A stretch of DNA of 64,000 nucleotides from Acidovorax sp. NCPPB 3576 (GCF_028473605.1 NZ_CP097267.1:124001-188000), one strand, 5' to 3'; shown: positions 1 through 9,707, counted from the stretch's first letter. Numbers and translations: made by a program. The notes: generated by a model from the letters alone, not told the origin.

Positions 1-107
1 TTGCCGCTTCCTGGCCGCCCGCCGGGGCTTGGCGTGCGCGGCGGGCCCGTTCATGCGGCCCGCACGGGTTTCGATGGGCGCGATGCCCAAGCGCCTGCCC
101 AACTCAA
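1..107. other. window edge, no gene called
   Basis: This stretch lies beyond the stop codon of the effector-like gene. Reading frames are open across it on both strands, as is usual in DNA this GC-rich. I see no start codon with a ribosome binding site, and a gene truncated by the window edge cannot be confirmed or excluded. Confidence 0.3.
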
Positions 108-3100
108 TCAAGGCACCGGTTTGGACGGTGTGGCGCTGGAGCCGGTGGTGGGGCGCTGCGGCGGCAGAGGCAGCATGGTGCTGGTCCGATTCTCTGCAGC
201 AGGCGTTCGGCCCTCCGGCGGGGTCGTGGGGGGCGTTGGCAAGACGTAGGCTCCCGGGTTCACGGTGGACGGGATGGGGGCTGGGAAGGTGCTCCGACGG
301 GCCGGGGCTCGCGGCTTGTCGGCGCCTTGACCCCCGTCGGGCAGCCACTCCCGGAAGGAGGGGGTGGGTGGCAGGGGCAGCGGGTGGTGGGGGTGATCGT
401 CGCCATACGGCTGGGGGCTGAACAATTGACCCAGCGTTGGGCGGCGTTTGCGGGCAGGCGGCTCCACGACCGGTACCGCGGGTTCTTGAACGGCTGGTTC
501 TTCGGTCACCGGGTCCGTGGGCTCCGGCTTGTTCACACCGTCGCTGGCCTTGGTGAAGAGGCTTTGCGCGTGATGCTCCGCCTGGGCGGCGATCTTGTGG
601 GCCTGGGCTTCGGCGCGGGCGCGCCAGAGGTCTTCGGGACGGGTGGCCGGGCCTGGTGCGATCTCGGGATCGGGCACCGGGTGCTGCGCCGCTGGGGAAA
701 ATTGCGGGGACCAGCGGGTGGAATGGTCTTCGGGGGCCGCCGCGTGCTGCTGTGCGGCGCGGCCGACCTGCTGGGAGCCATGGGGCAGGAACTCATGCAG
801 ATGGGTGGATTCCCCGGCCGCCTTGCCTTGCAAGACGCTGAGGGTGGCGCTTTGCGACACCTCGTCCTTGGCCTTCGTCTTGAACTGCAGGTTGTTGGCG
901 ATCCAGGCATCGTGGCTGTTCAACAGGGTGCGCACCTTCGCGCGATAGCCGTCGGCCTTGGCCTTCTGGGCCTGCGCGATGGCCTCCTGACGCGCCGCGT
1001 CGACCTTCTGGGCTGCCGCGGTGGCGAGCAGGTCTGTCGCGATCGCCTGCTGTTCCAGCGCCCGGGCTGGCTGGCCTGCCGCGGTGGCTTGCCGGGTGGC
1101 TGCGATGGCCAGCTGGCCTTGTGCCGTGTTCTGCCTGGCCGCCGCCGTGGCCTGCTTGGCGGCTTGCGCGGCCTTCTCGCCCACGTCGGTGGCCTGCTGG
1201 ATCAGGCCCTGCAGCTTGTCGTAGGACTCGGCCGCCAGAGGGCGCAGCTTGGTCACCACGGAGAACGTCATGCCGGGCGCGCTGGCCTGCGCGGCCTGCA
1301 CCAGGGTTTTCTGCAGGCGCAGCCAGGCGCGGCCGGTTTTCTCCTCTGCGGGGTCTTTCGGAAACCCGTCGCGCGCCGCCATGACCGAGACGAACTCGTG
1401 CATCCGGGGTTCCAGTTCCGCCAGAAAGTCGTCCAGGTCTTCGAACTCCCGGATCATCTGGGTCTGGTCCGCCCAGGTTTCGCCGTGGCGGGTCGTCACG
1501 CGCAAGGTGGTGTCCACGCCGCTGTTGGCCAGCTGCTTGCGAAATTCCAGGCCGGCCCCGCGCGCCTGGGCCGCCTTTTCAGGATCGTGCCTGGAGGCGG
1601 GCACCAGCCCCAGGCTGGCGTTGGCGCTCGCGCGGACATCGGCCCGGTGCTGCGCCGACAGTTTGTACTCTTCCACATTCAGCCCCGAGCGGCTTTCCGT
1701 CTGCACGGACCGGGAGCGCTGGTTGCTGCTGGCCATCCCCGCCTGCACGCCAACGCCGATGGCGCGCCGCGTGGCCTTGCGGTCGTCTTCGTCGCGGTCC
1801 CGGGACCCGCGCGCGCGCACCATGGCATTGGCGCCAACGGCCATCTCGGACGTGCGCGTGCGCTTGGTGTTGGACAACTCGGCCACGGCCAGTTCGGGAA
1901 AGTGCTTGAGCAGGTGGGCCAGCGGGTCCGACTCGGTGCCGCCGTCCGGTGGCAGGTTGCCGCCTTGGGTCATCGCAATGAGCGCATCCGCGAAATGGCG
2001 CCGCAAGGTGTCCTCGTGGGAGGCCGTGCGCTGCATGCGCAGGCTCACGCCCTGGGTCTGCGAGGTTTCCCCGCCCGCCTCCAGGCGCATGTCGAACCGC
2101 AGGGCAATGCCTGCCTCGCTGTCGTCGCCCAGGTTGAACTCATGGTCCTTGTGGCCCAGTTCGCCCCGCAGGCCCAGGCTGAGGCCGATGTTGGCGTTCT
2201 TGGAGTCGGCGGTCGCGATCTGCATCTGCATGGCCGCGCCGACCATGTTCAGGTCCATCGAGCGTTCGTGTCCCAGGCCGATGCCGGCGATCGGCGTGAC
2301 CAGCTCCGGCGTGGCGGTGGTCACCGACACGGCCTTGCCCAGCTCCAGCTTGGCCAGCCGCGCATCGCTGCTCTTGAACTTCTCGCCCAGGCTGATGCGC
2401 TGCGCGAGCGACTTCATCACTTCGGCGGCGTCGGGCGGGCCGCGCAGGTCGTTGAACAGGGTCACCGTGTCGGACACGCACAGCTCGAACCGGTTCACGT
2501 GCACATCCCGCTGCAGGGCCTGCAGCGCGGGCGCGGCCTGCGCCACGGCATCGGCCACCGTGCGGTGCGCGCCGCTGCTGGACGCCGCGGCGGGGTCGGC
2601 CTGGGGCGGGCCCCACGGCACGGAGCGGGCCGCATCGACCAGGGTGCGCATCAACCGGCCTGCATCGTCGCCGGATTGCTTCATCTTTTTCCACGCGCTC
2701 TGCACCGACTCCGGCCACGACGCCTGAACGGTCTCGAAGGCCAGGTTGCGGGGCGGGCGCTCTCCTTCGGGCAGGGTTTGCAGCCAGTCGTGGGTGACCT
2801 TGTGTTCAATGGCCTCGAAGGTGTCGATGCGCAGGGACCGCAGGGCGGCTGCGGGCTTCACCTTGGCCAGCAGGTCGGCCGAGGCCGCCATGAGGTGGGC
2901 CAACGCCTGGGTTTGCGGAGATTCGGCGCCGGCCGCGGCCTTGGCGGCCGCGGCGATGTCCTTGAAGCCATCGATGGCCTCGTGGGCAATGTCATCGGTG
3001 CGCAGGCCGCGGGCGACCTGGGTGGGCCCCACCGAGGGCGACAGGGTGCCGTCGGCCAGGGCCCGCAGATCGATGTGATCGCCCAGCAGCCTCAGAAGGT

Positions 3101-5120
3101 GCCCGACATTGGGATGGGTGCTGCGCAGCGACTGCCAGTTGGCCGCGAGTTCGGGGGGCAGCCGGGCCATGCCTTGCGCCCCCAGATGGGCCTCCACTTT
3201 CTGGAAGAAGCTTTTGCCCAGGTGCTTGAGCGTGCTCTGGGGGGGCGGGGGCGTGTCCCCGCCCAGTCCCAGTTCCTTCAGCACCCCGAGCATCAGGGTT
3301 TCGGCCGGCTGCGCCCGGGCACCGGAGCGCGCCTGCAGGTCGGTGCGGATGTCGGCCGCCGTGCGGTGCAGCGATGCCACGGCCTCGTGGCGGCGCGGCA
3401 GCATGCCGTTCTCGCTGGCGGCGGCGGTCATCTTGCGCATGACCGACTTGCGCCACATCGTCGGCTGCGTACCGGGCAGCCAGGACGCGATGGCGGGCAG
3501 CGCGGGGGCCAGCAGCCCCTCCCAGTTCGCCGAGTTCTTGACGATGGCCTTGGGCAGTCCGCCCGTCAGCCAGTTCCGCAGCCGCCCCATCCGTCCCGAG
3601 GCGGCGCGCTCGTTGCGCTGGGCGGTCTGGTCGAGGGCCCCGTCGCTGAACTGAATCAGCCGCTGGCGCACCCGGTCGTAGCTGGAGCCTTTTTCCTTGG
3701 TCACGAAGCCGTTCTGCAGGCACTGGAACGCCTCGCGCTGCACCTCAGCCCGCTCGGGCGAAACCGTCGGGGCATTCCTTGAATGGACGTGCTCGACCGC
3801 ATGTTCGACCGCGGCACGCAGCAAGGCGATGTCTGCCTTGGCTTCGGCGGCCCCGGCGCCCTCCTGCGGAGCCGACTGCGATGCAATCAACGCCGACATG
3901 GCCACCTGCAAGGCATCCTGCCGTGTGCCCGCAGCGGGCGGGACCGTCATCTTGGCCAGCATCCGCTGGCCGCCTTGCGGCAGGGCGATCGCGCTGACCA
4001 GCCGCAACAGCGGGGGCTCGGCCGGGCGGGTCTGCGGGTCCTGGCGGGCCGGCAGCAAGGCGTCGTTCACCAGTTCGACCAGGTGGGCGGGCGAGCTGTG
4101 CGCCAGCTCCTCCATCGCCTGCACCAGGCCCTCGGGGTCGGTGGAAAAAGCGTCGCGGGAACTGTTGACCAACAGCTCGACGCCCAGCACGTCCGGCACT
4201 TTGGCGCCGTGGTTCAGGGCGGCGATCAGGGTGCCGGTCGCTGCCTGCAGGCGCTCTTGCAAGGGCTCGGGCACGCTCTCCAGGAAGGCGGCCACCATCG
4301 TCGCACTGGCCGCGGTGGCCTGGTCCTTCGCGCGCTGTTCGGCCACCTTGCTGGCGTCGTTCAGTTGCTGCAGCGCCCCTTCCGTGTTCACGCGCTCTCC
4401 GTCGGGCAAGGACGCCTGGGTGGCGAGGTGGATCGTCGCCTTGGCCTTTTCGGCGTGCACCAGGCCTTCCAGGTGGCTCAGGACGATGGTCTCCGGCCCC
4501 GCCGTGCTGCCTTGGCCGCTCTGGCTGCCTTTGCTGGCGTTCAGCCCCTGGACGTCGTAGAACATGTCGAGCGCGTCGCTGGGCACGCTGGCGGGGCCCT
4601 TGCCCAGCGACAGCACGGACAGGGCCTGCTGGGTCCAGTACTTCGCCTTGCCCGCGATGCCGTCGTAGGGGCCCGGCTCCTCGGCGTCGAGGGCCTGCCC
4701 GGTTTCCACCTGGTGCAGCGCCTGCTGCACGGCCTGCGCCAGCCCGGTCTTGTCGGCATGCGGCAGCGGCACCCGTCCGTCCGCCTCGAACCGCGGCGCC
4801 TGCACCTGGTTGTGCCGCACCACCGGATGCTGGGTCTGCGTGCCCACCATCAACGGCCCCAGGCTGGCGTTGGCGGTGGTCTTGCCGCCCTTCCAGAGGC
4901 CCTTGAGCTTGGACAGGACGGTCCGGTCCGAGCGCTGCGCCATGTTGGCGGTGGTGTAGATCGCCGCTGATCCGCTCTTGCCGCGCGCGGGCAGGCCGTC
5001 GGGGCCTCGCAGGCTGGTGGGGCTGCGTTCCGGGGAGTCGGAGGCCGGGGAGGACGCACTGGCAGGCGTGGGCAAAGGCGTGGCGACCTGCCGGATTTCC
5101 CCCGAATTGTTGGCACGCAT
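108..5120 (-). CDS. putative large type III secreted effector (1,670 aa)
   Basis: Very large protein probably injected into host cells by a type III secretion system; its biochemical role is unknown. The ATG at 5120 is chosen because a GGGGAG ribosome binding site sits just upstream and the start lies downstream of a perfect PIP box and a -10-like hexamer; an in-frame extension to 5306 would run through that promoter. The first 40 residues are rich in Ser, Pro, Thr and Ala, as in type III signals. Residues about 40-850 look helical. About 880-1,000 is a Gly-rich alternating region predicted to be beta (repeated GLGLRGEL-like strands). About 1,300-1,390 is an Ala/Gln helical repeat built on ATAAxQ units. 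The last 150 residues are Pro-rich and disordered. No signal peptide or membrane segment is visible. I could not assign it to AvrE, AWR/RipA, SKWP or another named family. Monocistronic, behind the RND operon. Confidence 0.7.
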   Translation of the reverse strand: MRANNSGEIRQVATPLPTPASASSPASDSPERSPTSLRGPDGLPARGKSGSAAIYTTANMAQRSDRTVLSKLKGLWKGGKTTANASLGPLMVGTQTQHPVVRHNQVQAPRFEADGRVPLPHADKTGLAQAVQQALHQVETGQALDAEEPGPYDGIAGKAKYWTQQALSVLSLGKGPASVPSDALDMFYDVQGLNASKGSQSGQGSTAGPETIVLSHLEGLVHAEKAKATIHLATQASLPDGERVNTEGALQQLNDASKVAEQRAKDQATAASATMVAAFLESVPEPLQERLQAATGTLIAALNHGAKVPDVLGVELLVNSSRDAFSTDPEGLVQAMEELAHSSPAHLVELVNDALLPARQDPQTRPAEPPLLRLVSAIALPQGGQRMLAKMTVPPAAGTRQDALQVAMSALIASQSAPQEGAGAAEAKADIALLRAAVEHAVEHVHSRNAPTVSPERAEVQREAFQCLQNGFVTKEKGSSYDRVRQRLIQFSDGALDQTAQRNERAASGRMGRLRNWLTGGLPKAIVKNSANWEGLLAPALPAIASWLPGTQPTMWRKSVMRKMTAAASENGMLPRRHEAVASLHRTAADIRTDLQARSGARAQPAETLMLGVLKELGLGGDTPPPPQSTLKHLGKSFFQKVEAHLGAQGMARLPPELAANWQSLRSTHPNVGHLLRLLGDHIDLRALADGTLSPSVGPTQVARGLRTDDIAHEAIDGFKDIAAAAKAAAGAESPQTQALAHLMAASADLLAKVKPAAALRSLRIDTFEAIEHKVTHDWLQTLPEGERPPRNLAFETVQASWPESVQSAWKKMKQSGDDAGRLMRTLVDAARSVPWGPPQADPAAASSSGAHRTVADAVAQAAPALQALQRDVHVNRFELCVSDTVTLFNDLRGPPDAAEVMKSLAQRISLGEKFKSSDARLAKLELGKAVSVTTATPELVTPIAGIGLGHERSMDLNMVGAAMQMQIATADSKNANIGLSLGLRGELGHKDHEFNLGDDSEAGIALRFDMRLEAGGETSQTQGVSLRMQRTASHEDTLRRHFADALIAMTQGGNLPPDGGTESDPLAHLLKHFPELAVAELSNTKRTRTSEMAVGANAMVRARGSRDRDEDDRKATRRAIGVGVQAGMASSNQRSRSVQTESRSGLNVEEYKLSAQHRADVRASANASLGLVPASRHDPEKAAQARGAGLEFRKQLANSGVDTTLRVTTRHGETWADQTQMIREFEDLDDFLAELEPRMHEFVSVMAARDGFPKDPAEEKTGRAWLRLQKTLVQAAQASAPGMTFSVVTKLRPLAAESYDKLQGLIQQATDVGEKAAQAAKQATAAARQNTAQGQLAIAATRQATAAGQPARALEQQAIATDLLATAAAQKVDAARQEAIAQAQKAKADGYRAKVRTLLNSHDAWIANNLQFKTKAKDEVSQSATLSVLQGKAAGESTHLHEFLPHGSQQVGRAAQQHAAAPEDHSTRWSPQFSPAAQHPVPDPEIAPGPATRPEDLWRARAEAQAHKIAAQAEHHAQSLFTKASDGVNKPEPTDPVTEEPAVQEPAVPVVEPPARKRRPTLGQLFSPQPYGDDHPHHPLPLPPTPSFREWLPDGGQGADKPRAPARRSTFPAPIPSTVNPGAYVLPTPPTTPPEGRTPAAENRTSTMLPLPPQRPTTGSSATPSKPVP

Positions 5121-5157
5121 GGACTTGTCTCCCCTGGCTTTTATTGGATTCCATGGT

Positions 5158-5214
5158 TGTATACAAGTCCTCGTGGAGGCGGCGGCCATGCGAAGCCATT
5201 GGCCCGCAGGCGAA
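5158..5214 (-). promoter_or_regulatory. PIP box plus -10 (HrpX/HrpB-type promoter)
   Basis: On the minus strand TTCGC (5214-5210), exactly 15 bases, then TTCGC (5194-5190) form a perfect plant-inducible-promoter box. A TATACA hexamer at 5163-5158 follows 26 bases downstream, close to the usual 30-base spacing of a -10. The effector-like ATG at 5120 lies about 40 bases further on. In Xanthomonas, Ralstonia and Acidovorax such boxes mark HrpX/HrpB-controlled type III genes. Consensus and spacing are seen; activation by HrpX is inferred. Confidence 0.85.
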
Positions 5215-5285
5215 CCGGCCGCCGCCACGAGCCGGCTGGGGCGCACACTTTGTGTTACCAACAATTGGGCTGCACGCAGGCCCGC

Positions 5286-5309
5286 GCTTTGCCGGGAGGC
5301 CGGCAAAGC
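5286..5309 (-). terminator. strong hairpin after the RND gene
   Basis: A perfect 10-bp inverted repeat (GCTTTGCCGG / CCGGCAAAGC) with a 4-base loop starts 13 bases after the RND stop codon. There is no U-tract, so this would be a weak intrinsic terminator, a Rho-assisted end or a 3' stabiliser. It separates the pump operon from the effector promoter. A second overlapping stem (GCCGGCA / TGCCGGC, 5299-5318) could form alternatively. Confidence 0.55.
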
Positions 5310-5321
5310 CCTGCCGGCGCC

Positions 5322-8300
5322 TTAGAGCGAATGCGGCAGGTCGGGTGCGCGGGGCGTCGGGGGTGCCTGAGGGGGCTGCGGTGGCGGCACCGGCCGCCGC
5401 ATCACCCGGCGCTGGAACCACTGCGCGAAGTCGTCCACGTAGGTGAACACCGCCGGCACCACCAGCAGGCTGAGCACGGTCGAGGTGATGAGCCCGCCGA
5501 TCACCGCCACCGCCATGGGCGAGCGAAAGCTCATGTCCGCGCTGCCCAGCGCCAGGGCGATGGGCATCATGCCGGCGCCCATGGCGAGCGTGGTCATGAT
5601 GATGGGCCGCGCGCGCTTGTGGCAGGCGTCCAGCAGCGCGTCCCAGCGGTTCATACCCTGATCGCGGCGCGCCACGATGGCGTACTCCACCAGCAGGATG
5701 GAGTTCTTGGTGGCGATGCCCATCAGCATGATGAGCCCGATGAGCGAGGGCATCGAAAAGCTCTTGCCCGCCACCAGCAGCGCCACGAACGCCCCGCCCA
5801 GCGACAGCGGCAGCGCCGCCAGGATGGTCACCGGCTGCAGGAAGTCCTTGAACAGCAGCACCAGCACGAGGTAGATGCAGATCACGCCCGTGAGCATCGC
5901 CAGGCCGAAGCTGGCGAACAGCTCGCCCATCATCTCGGCATCGCCCACGTCGATCAGGCGCACGCTCGCGGGCAGCTGGGCGACGGCGGGCAGCTGCTTG
6001 ACGGCCTCGGTCACCTCGCCCAGGCCGCGCGCGCCCAGCTCGATCTCGAAATTGACGTTGCGCGAGCGGTCGTAGCGGCTGATGACGGCCGGCCCGCCCG
6101 CCACCTCCAGCGTGGCGACCTCGCCCAGCCGCACCGGCCCGCGGGCGCCCGGCACCGTGAGGCGCTCCAGCACCGACAGGTCTTCGCGCGCCGCGTTATC
6201 CAGGCGCACGACGATGGGCACCTGCCGCTGCGCCAGGTTCAGCTTCGGCAAGTACTGGTCGTAGTCGCCCACCGTGGCTACGCGCAGGGTCTCGGCGATG
6301 GCGCTGCTGGTCACGCCCAGGTCGGCGGCGCGCGCGAAGTCCGGGCGCACGGCGATCTCGGGGCGCACCAGGCTGGCGGTGGAACTCACGCCGCCGATGC
6401 CCGGGATGGTGCGGATGCCGCGCTCGACGGCCTGCGCGGCCGTCGCCAGGGCCTGCGGGTCTTCGCTGGCCAGGGCCAGCACGTACTTGTCGTTGGAGCC
6501 GCCCAGGCCGATCTTCACGCGCACGCCGGGCAGGTCCTCCAGCGCGGCGCGCAGCTGCTGCTCGATGACCTGCTTGCGCGGGCGCTCGCCGCGCGGGTCC
6601 ATGCGCAGCGTGAGCGTGGCCTTGCGCGGGTCGCCCACGCCCGCCCCGGCGAACGGGTCGGCGCCGGCCGAGCCGCCGCCGATGGTGGTGTAGATGCTCT
6701 TCACATGGCCCACGCGCTGCACGCGCTCGGTGGCCTGCGCCACGGCCACGCGGGCGTCGGCCAGCAGGCTGCCGGGCGGCAGCTCCAGGTTGACCTGGGT
6801 CTGCGCGTTGTCGTCGGCCGGGATGAAGCCCGAGGGCAGCAGCGGGATCAGCGCGATCGAGCCGGCGAAGAACAGCAGCGCCCCCAGCAGCGTGATCACG
6901 CGGTGCCGCAGGCACCAGGCGGATGCGCGCATGTAGGTGTTCAGCCAGCCCGGCTCCTTTTCCTGCGCCACCATGGGTTTCATGATGTAGGCCGCCATCA
7001 TGGGCGTGAGCAGCCGCGCCACCACCAGCGAGGCGAACACCGCCAGCGCCGCCGTCCAGCCGAACTGCTTGAAAAAGCGCCCGGCGATGCCGCTCATGAA
7101 CGCGGTGGGCAGGAACACCGCGATCAGCGTGAAGGTGGTGGCGATCACCGCCAGGCCAATCTCGTCGGCCGCCTCCATCGCCGCCTGGTAGGGCGACTTG
7201 CCCATGCGCAGGTGGCGCACGATGTTCTCCACCTCCACGATGGCGTCGTCCACCAGGATGCCCACCACCAGCGACAGCGCCAGCAGCGTGATGATGTTGA
7301 TGGAAAAGCCCAGCAGGTGCATGCCGATGAAGGCCGGGATGACCGACAGCGGCAGCGCCACGGCCGAGACGATGGTCGCGCGCCAGTCGCGCAAAAACAG
7401 CCACACCACGACCACGGCCAGGATGGCGCCTTCGTACAGCAGGCGCATGGAGCTGTCGTACTCGTCGCTGGCGATATCCACGAAATCGACCGTGCGCGTG
7501 AGGTGCAGGTCGGGCCGCTCGGCCTGGAGCTTGTCCAGCGCCCGCTGCACGCCCGCGCCCACCTCGACCTCGCTGGCGCCGCGGCTGCGCGAGACCTCGA
7601 AGCCGATCACCGGCTTGCCGTCCAGCAGCGCGGCGGTGCGCTGCTCGGCCACCGTGTCGCTGATGGTGGCCACCTGGTCGAGCCGGATGTGGCGGCCGTC
7701 GGTGAGCGGGATGTCCATGGCGCCGATCTCCTGCGCCGTCTGCACGGTGGCGATGGTGCGCACGGGCTGCTCCGCCCCCCCGAGGTCGGCGCGGCCGCCC
7801 GCGCTCTCGATCTGCACCTGGCGCAACTGGCGCGACACGTCCGCGGCCGTGGCCCGCAGGGCCTGCAGCCGCAGCGGATCGAGCGACACGCGCACCTCGC
7901 GCGTCACGCCGCCCACGCGGTTGACCGCACCCACGCCCGGCACGGCCAGCAGCCGGCGGGTGAGCGTGTCGTCCACGAACCACGACAGCGCCTCGTCGTC
8001 CAGGCGGTCGGATGCGATGGCGAACGCCAGGATGGGCTGGGCCGAGAGTTCGAGCTTGGCGACGATGGGGTCGCGCAGGTCGGCCGGCAGGTCGGCGCGC
8101 ACGCGGCTCACGGCCGAGCGCACGTCGTCCACGGCTTCCTGCACCGGCTTTTCGAGCTGGAACTCGGCCGCGATGGTGGCCGTGCCGTCCACCAGGGTCG
8201 AGGTGATGTGTTTCAGGCCCTGCGTGGTGGCGATGGCGTTCTCGATCTTGCGCGCCACGTCGGTTTCCAGCTGGCCCGGCGCGGCGCCCGGCAGCGACGC

Positions 8301-8444
8301 GGTGACCATGACCACGGGCAGGTCCATGTCGGGAAAGTTCTGCACCTTCATCGCGTGGAACGACAGCATCCCCGCGAAGGAGAGCAGCACGAAGAGCATC
8401 GCGGCCGGAATCGGGTTCCGGATGGACCAGGCGGAGAGGTTCAT
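5322..8444 (-). CDS. RND multidrug efflux permease (HAE1 family)
   Basis: Inner-membrane proton-driven pump of 1,040 residues, the usual AcrB/MexB length. It starts at the ATG at 8444, with AAGGA eight bases upstream; the protein opens MNLSAWSIRNPIPA, typical of this subgroup. TM1 is followed by a periplasmic porter domain (about 35-330), TM2-6 including the FLRDWRATIVS and LALSLVVGILVDDAIVEVEN signatures near TM4 with its proton-relay acids, a second periplasmic half (about 560-860) and TM8-12. It is the last gene of a TetR, outer-membrane factor, fusion protein, pump operon, so it should form a complete tripartite exporter. The substrate cannot be read from the sequence; drugs, solvents or plant phenolics are the usual range. 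Confidence 0.95.
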   Translation of the reverse strand: MNLSAWSIRNPIPAAMLFVLLSFAGMLSFHAMKVQNFPDMDLPVVMVTASLPGAAPGQLETDVARKIENAIATTQGLKHITSTLVDGTATIAAEFQLEKPVQEAVDDVRSAVSRVRADLPADLRDPIVAKLELSAQPILAFAIASDRLDDEALSWFVDDTLTRRLLAVPGVGAVNRVGGVTREVRVSLDPLRLQALRATAADVSRQLRQVQIESAGGRADLGGAEQPVRTIATVQTAQEIGAMDIPLTDGRHIRLDQVATISDTVAEQRTAALLDGKPVIGFEVSRSRGASEVEVGAGVQRALDKLQAERPDLHLTRTVDFVDIASDEYDSSMRLLYEGAILAVVVVWLFLRDWRATIVSAVALPLSVIPAFIGMHLLGFSINIITLLALSLVVGILVDDAIVEVENIVRHLRMGKSPYQAAMEAADEIGLAVIATTFTLIAVFLPTAFMSGIAGRFFKQFGWTAALAVFASLVVARLLTPMMAAYIMKPMVAQEKEPGWLNTYMRASAWCLRHRVITLLGALLFFAGSIALIPLLPSGFIPADDNAQTQVNLELPPGSLLADARVAVAQATERVQRVGHVKSIYTTIGGGSAGADPFAGAGVGDPRKATLTLRMDPRGERPRKQVIEQQLRAALEDLPGVRVKIGLGGSNDKYVLALASEDPQALATAAQAVERGIRTIPGIGGVSSTASLVRPEIAVRPDFARAADLGVTSSAIAETLRVATVGDYDQYLPKLNLAQRQVPIVVRLDNAAREDLSVLERLTVPGARGPVRLGEVATLEVAGGPAVISRYDRSRNVNFEIELGARGLGEVTEAVKQLPAVAQLPASVRLIDVGDAEMMGELFASFGLAMLTGVICIYLVLVLLFKDFLQPVTILAALPLSLGGAFVALLVAGKSFSMPSLIGLIMLMGIATKNSILLVEYAIVARRDQGMNRWDALLDACHKRARPIIMTTLAMGAGMMPIALALGSADMSFRSPMAVAVIGGLITSTVLSLLVVPAVFTYVDDFAQWFQRRVMRRPVPPPQPPQAPPTPRAPDLPHSL

Positions 8445-8507
8445 GGCAGGTCCTTGCGGGCGGCAGCAGGGCCGCGGTGGCAACCGGGCAAAAGCATGTT
8501 TTGCTCC

Positions 8508-8563
8508 TTATTTAATAGCATGATGCCCTAGTGTTTATTGCGCTGGAGGCACTTTTTGTGCAG
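8508..8563 (+). repeat. dispersed AT-rich repeat, copy 1
   Basis: One of five related elements in this window: an AT-rich part with TTTAATAGCA, then CCCTAGTG, then GCGCTGGAGGC. It lies between the fusion-protein and RND genes and overlaps the 3' end of the fusion-protein gene, so its complement supplies the last residues (KVPPAQ) and the stop codon. Other copies are at 14102, 21827, 42088 and 61142. Confidence 0.7.
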
Positions 8564-9707
8564 ATCCTGCGGGAGCCGGCGCTGCGGCCTGCACCCGCAC
8601 CAGGTCGCCGTCGTTCAGGAACGCGCCGCCGCGCTCGACCACCGTCACGCCCGGCTGCAGGCCCGAGACGATCTCCACCCGGTCGCCCGTGCGCTGGCCG
8701 GTCTGCACGCGGCGCATCACCACGCGGCTGCCCTCGCCGATCTCGAACACGCTGCTGAAGCCGTCGCGCACCACCACCGACGACTGCGGCACGCTGAGCG
8801 CGTCGCGCTGGCCGAGCAGAAAATCGCCCCGCGCGAACATCCCTGCGCGCACATCGGGGTGCAGTGGCAGGTCCACATAGACCAGGCCGTTGCGCGTCTG
8901 CGGATCGACCGTGGGGGCGATCATGCGCACGGTGCCCGGCACCTGCGCGCCGCTGGCGGCCGTCACGATCACCTGGCTGCCGGGGCGGATGCGCGGCAGG
9001 TCGCCCGAGGTGACCTCGGCGCGCCATTCCAGGCGGCCCTTGCGCACCATGCGAAACAGTTCGGTGCCCGCGCCCAGCACCGCGCCCACGGTGGCCGTGC
9101 GCGAGGAGATGATGCCGCTGTCCGGCGCCAGCACCTGGGCGTGCTTGAGCCGCAGCTGCTGCGCGTTGAGCGCCGCCTGGGCGGCCTCCACGCGGGCCTG
9201 GGCGGTCTCGCCGGCGGTCGAGTATTGCTGGATCTGCTGCTGGCTCAAAGCGCCGCTGGCCTGCAGCGTGCGGGCGCGCTCGGCGTTGGCCGCGGCTTCG
9301 GCGGCGCTGGCGCGGGCCTCCAGCAGGCTGGCCCGGGCCTGGGCCACGTCGGCCTGCAGCGTCTCGGGCGCGAAGGTGGCCAGCACCTGGCCGGCGCGCA
9401 CCGTGTCGCCCACGTTCACGCGCACGTCGGTCAGGCGCAGGCCGCTGCTTTCGGTGCCGATGCTGGCCTCCTGCCACGCGGCGACGTTGCCGTTGGCCGG
9501 CAGGCGCTGCGCCAGCGAGGTGCGCGTGGGCTGCGTGGTGGTGACGGTGAGTGCGGGCCGGGGCTCGCCGGCCTTGGCGCTCTTGGCGTCGTCCGCCGCG
9601 CGCGAGGGGCCGGCGGCCATCAGCGCGCCGGCGGTGGCGAGCACGCACACGGCCAGCACGGCCAGCGCCGCGGGGAGGGAGGAGGGGGTGAGTTTCATGC
9701 GCTGCAT
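8535..9707 (-). CDS. RND efflux periplasmic adaptor (membrane fusion protein)
   Basis: HlyD/AcrA-type adaptor of about 390 residues linking the RND pump to the outer-membrane channel. An N-terminal hydrophobic segment (LAVLAVCVLATAGALMAAG) anchors or exports it. Next come a barrel-sandwich half (residues about 60-100, ending VNVGDTVRAGQVLATF), an Ala-rich alpha-hairpin (about 105-185), the second half (LAPDSGIISSRTATVGAVL) and a beta-barrel with a membrane-proximal domain ending near VQAAAP. Start choice is uncertain: ATGs at 9722, 9707 and 9698 are in frame, and 9707 has GGAAC about nine bases upstream. The end of the gene lies inside a dispersed repeat that supplies the stop. It sits 59-74 bases after the channel gene. 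Confidence 0.93.
   Translation of the reverse strand: MQRMKLTPSSLPAALAVLAVCVLATAGALMAAGPSRAADDAKSAKAGEPRPALTVTTTQPTRTSLAQRLPANGNVAAWQEASIGTESSGLRLTDVRVNVGDTVRAGQVLATFAPETLQADVAQARASLLEARASAAEAAANAERARTLQASGALSQQQIQQYSTAGETAQARVEAAQAALNAQQLRLKHAQVLAPDSGIISSRTATVGAVLGAGTELFRMVRKGRLEWRAEVTSGDLPRIRPGSQVIVTAASGAQVPGTVRMIAPTVDPQTRNGLVYVDLPLHPDVRAGMFARGDFLLGQRDALSVPQSSVVVRDGFSSVFEIGEGSRVVMRRVQTGQRTGDRVEIVSGLQPGVTVVERGGAFLNDGDLVRVQAAAPAPAGSAQKVPPAQ

Noticed and set aside
327..3782. Long plus-strand open frame opposite the effector gene
   Set aside because: Shadow frame of GC-rich coding DNA; Arg/Gly/His-rich translation with no domains, and the minus gene has promoter and RBS support.
5157..8531. 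Long plus-strand frame opposite the RND gene
   Set aside because: Shadow frame; His/Gln/Arg-rich translation typical of antisense GC-rich genes.
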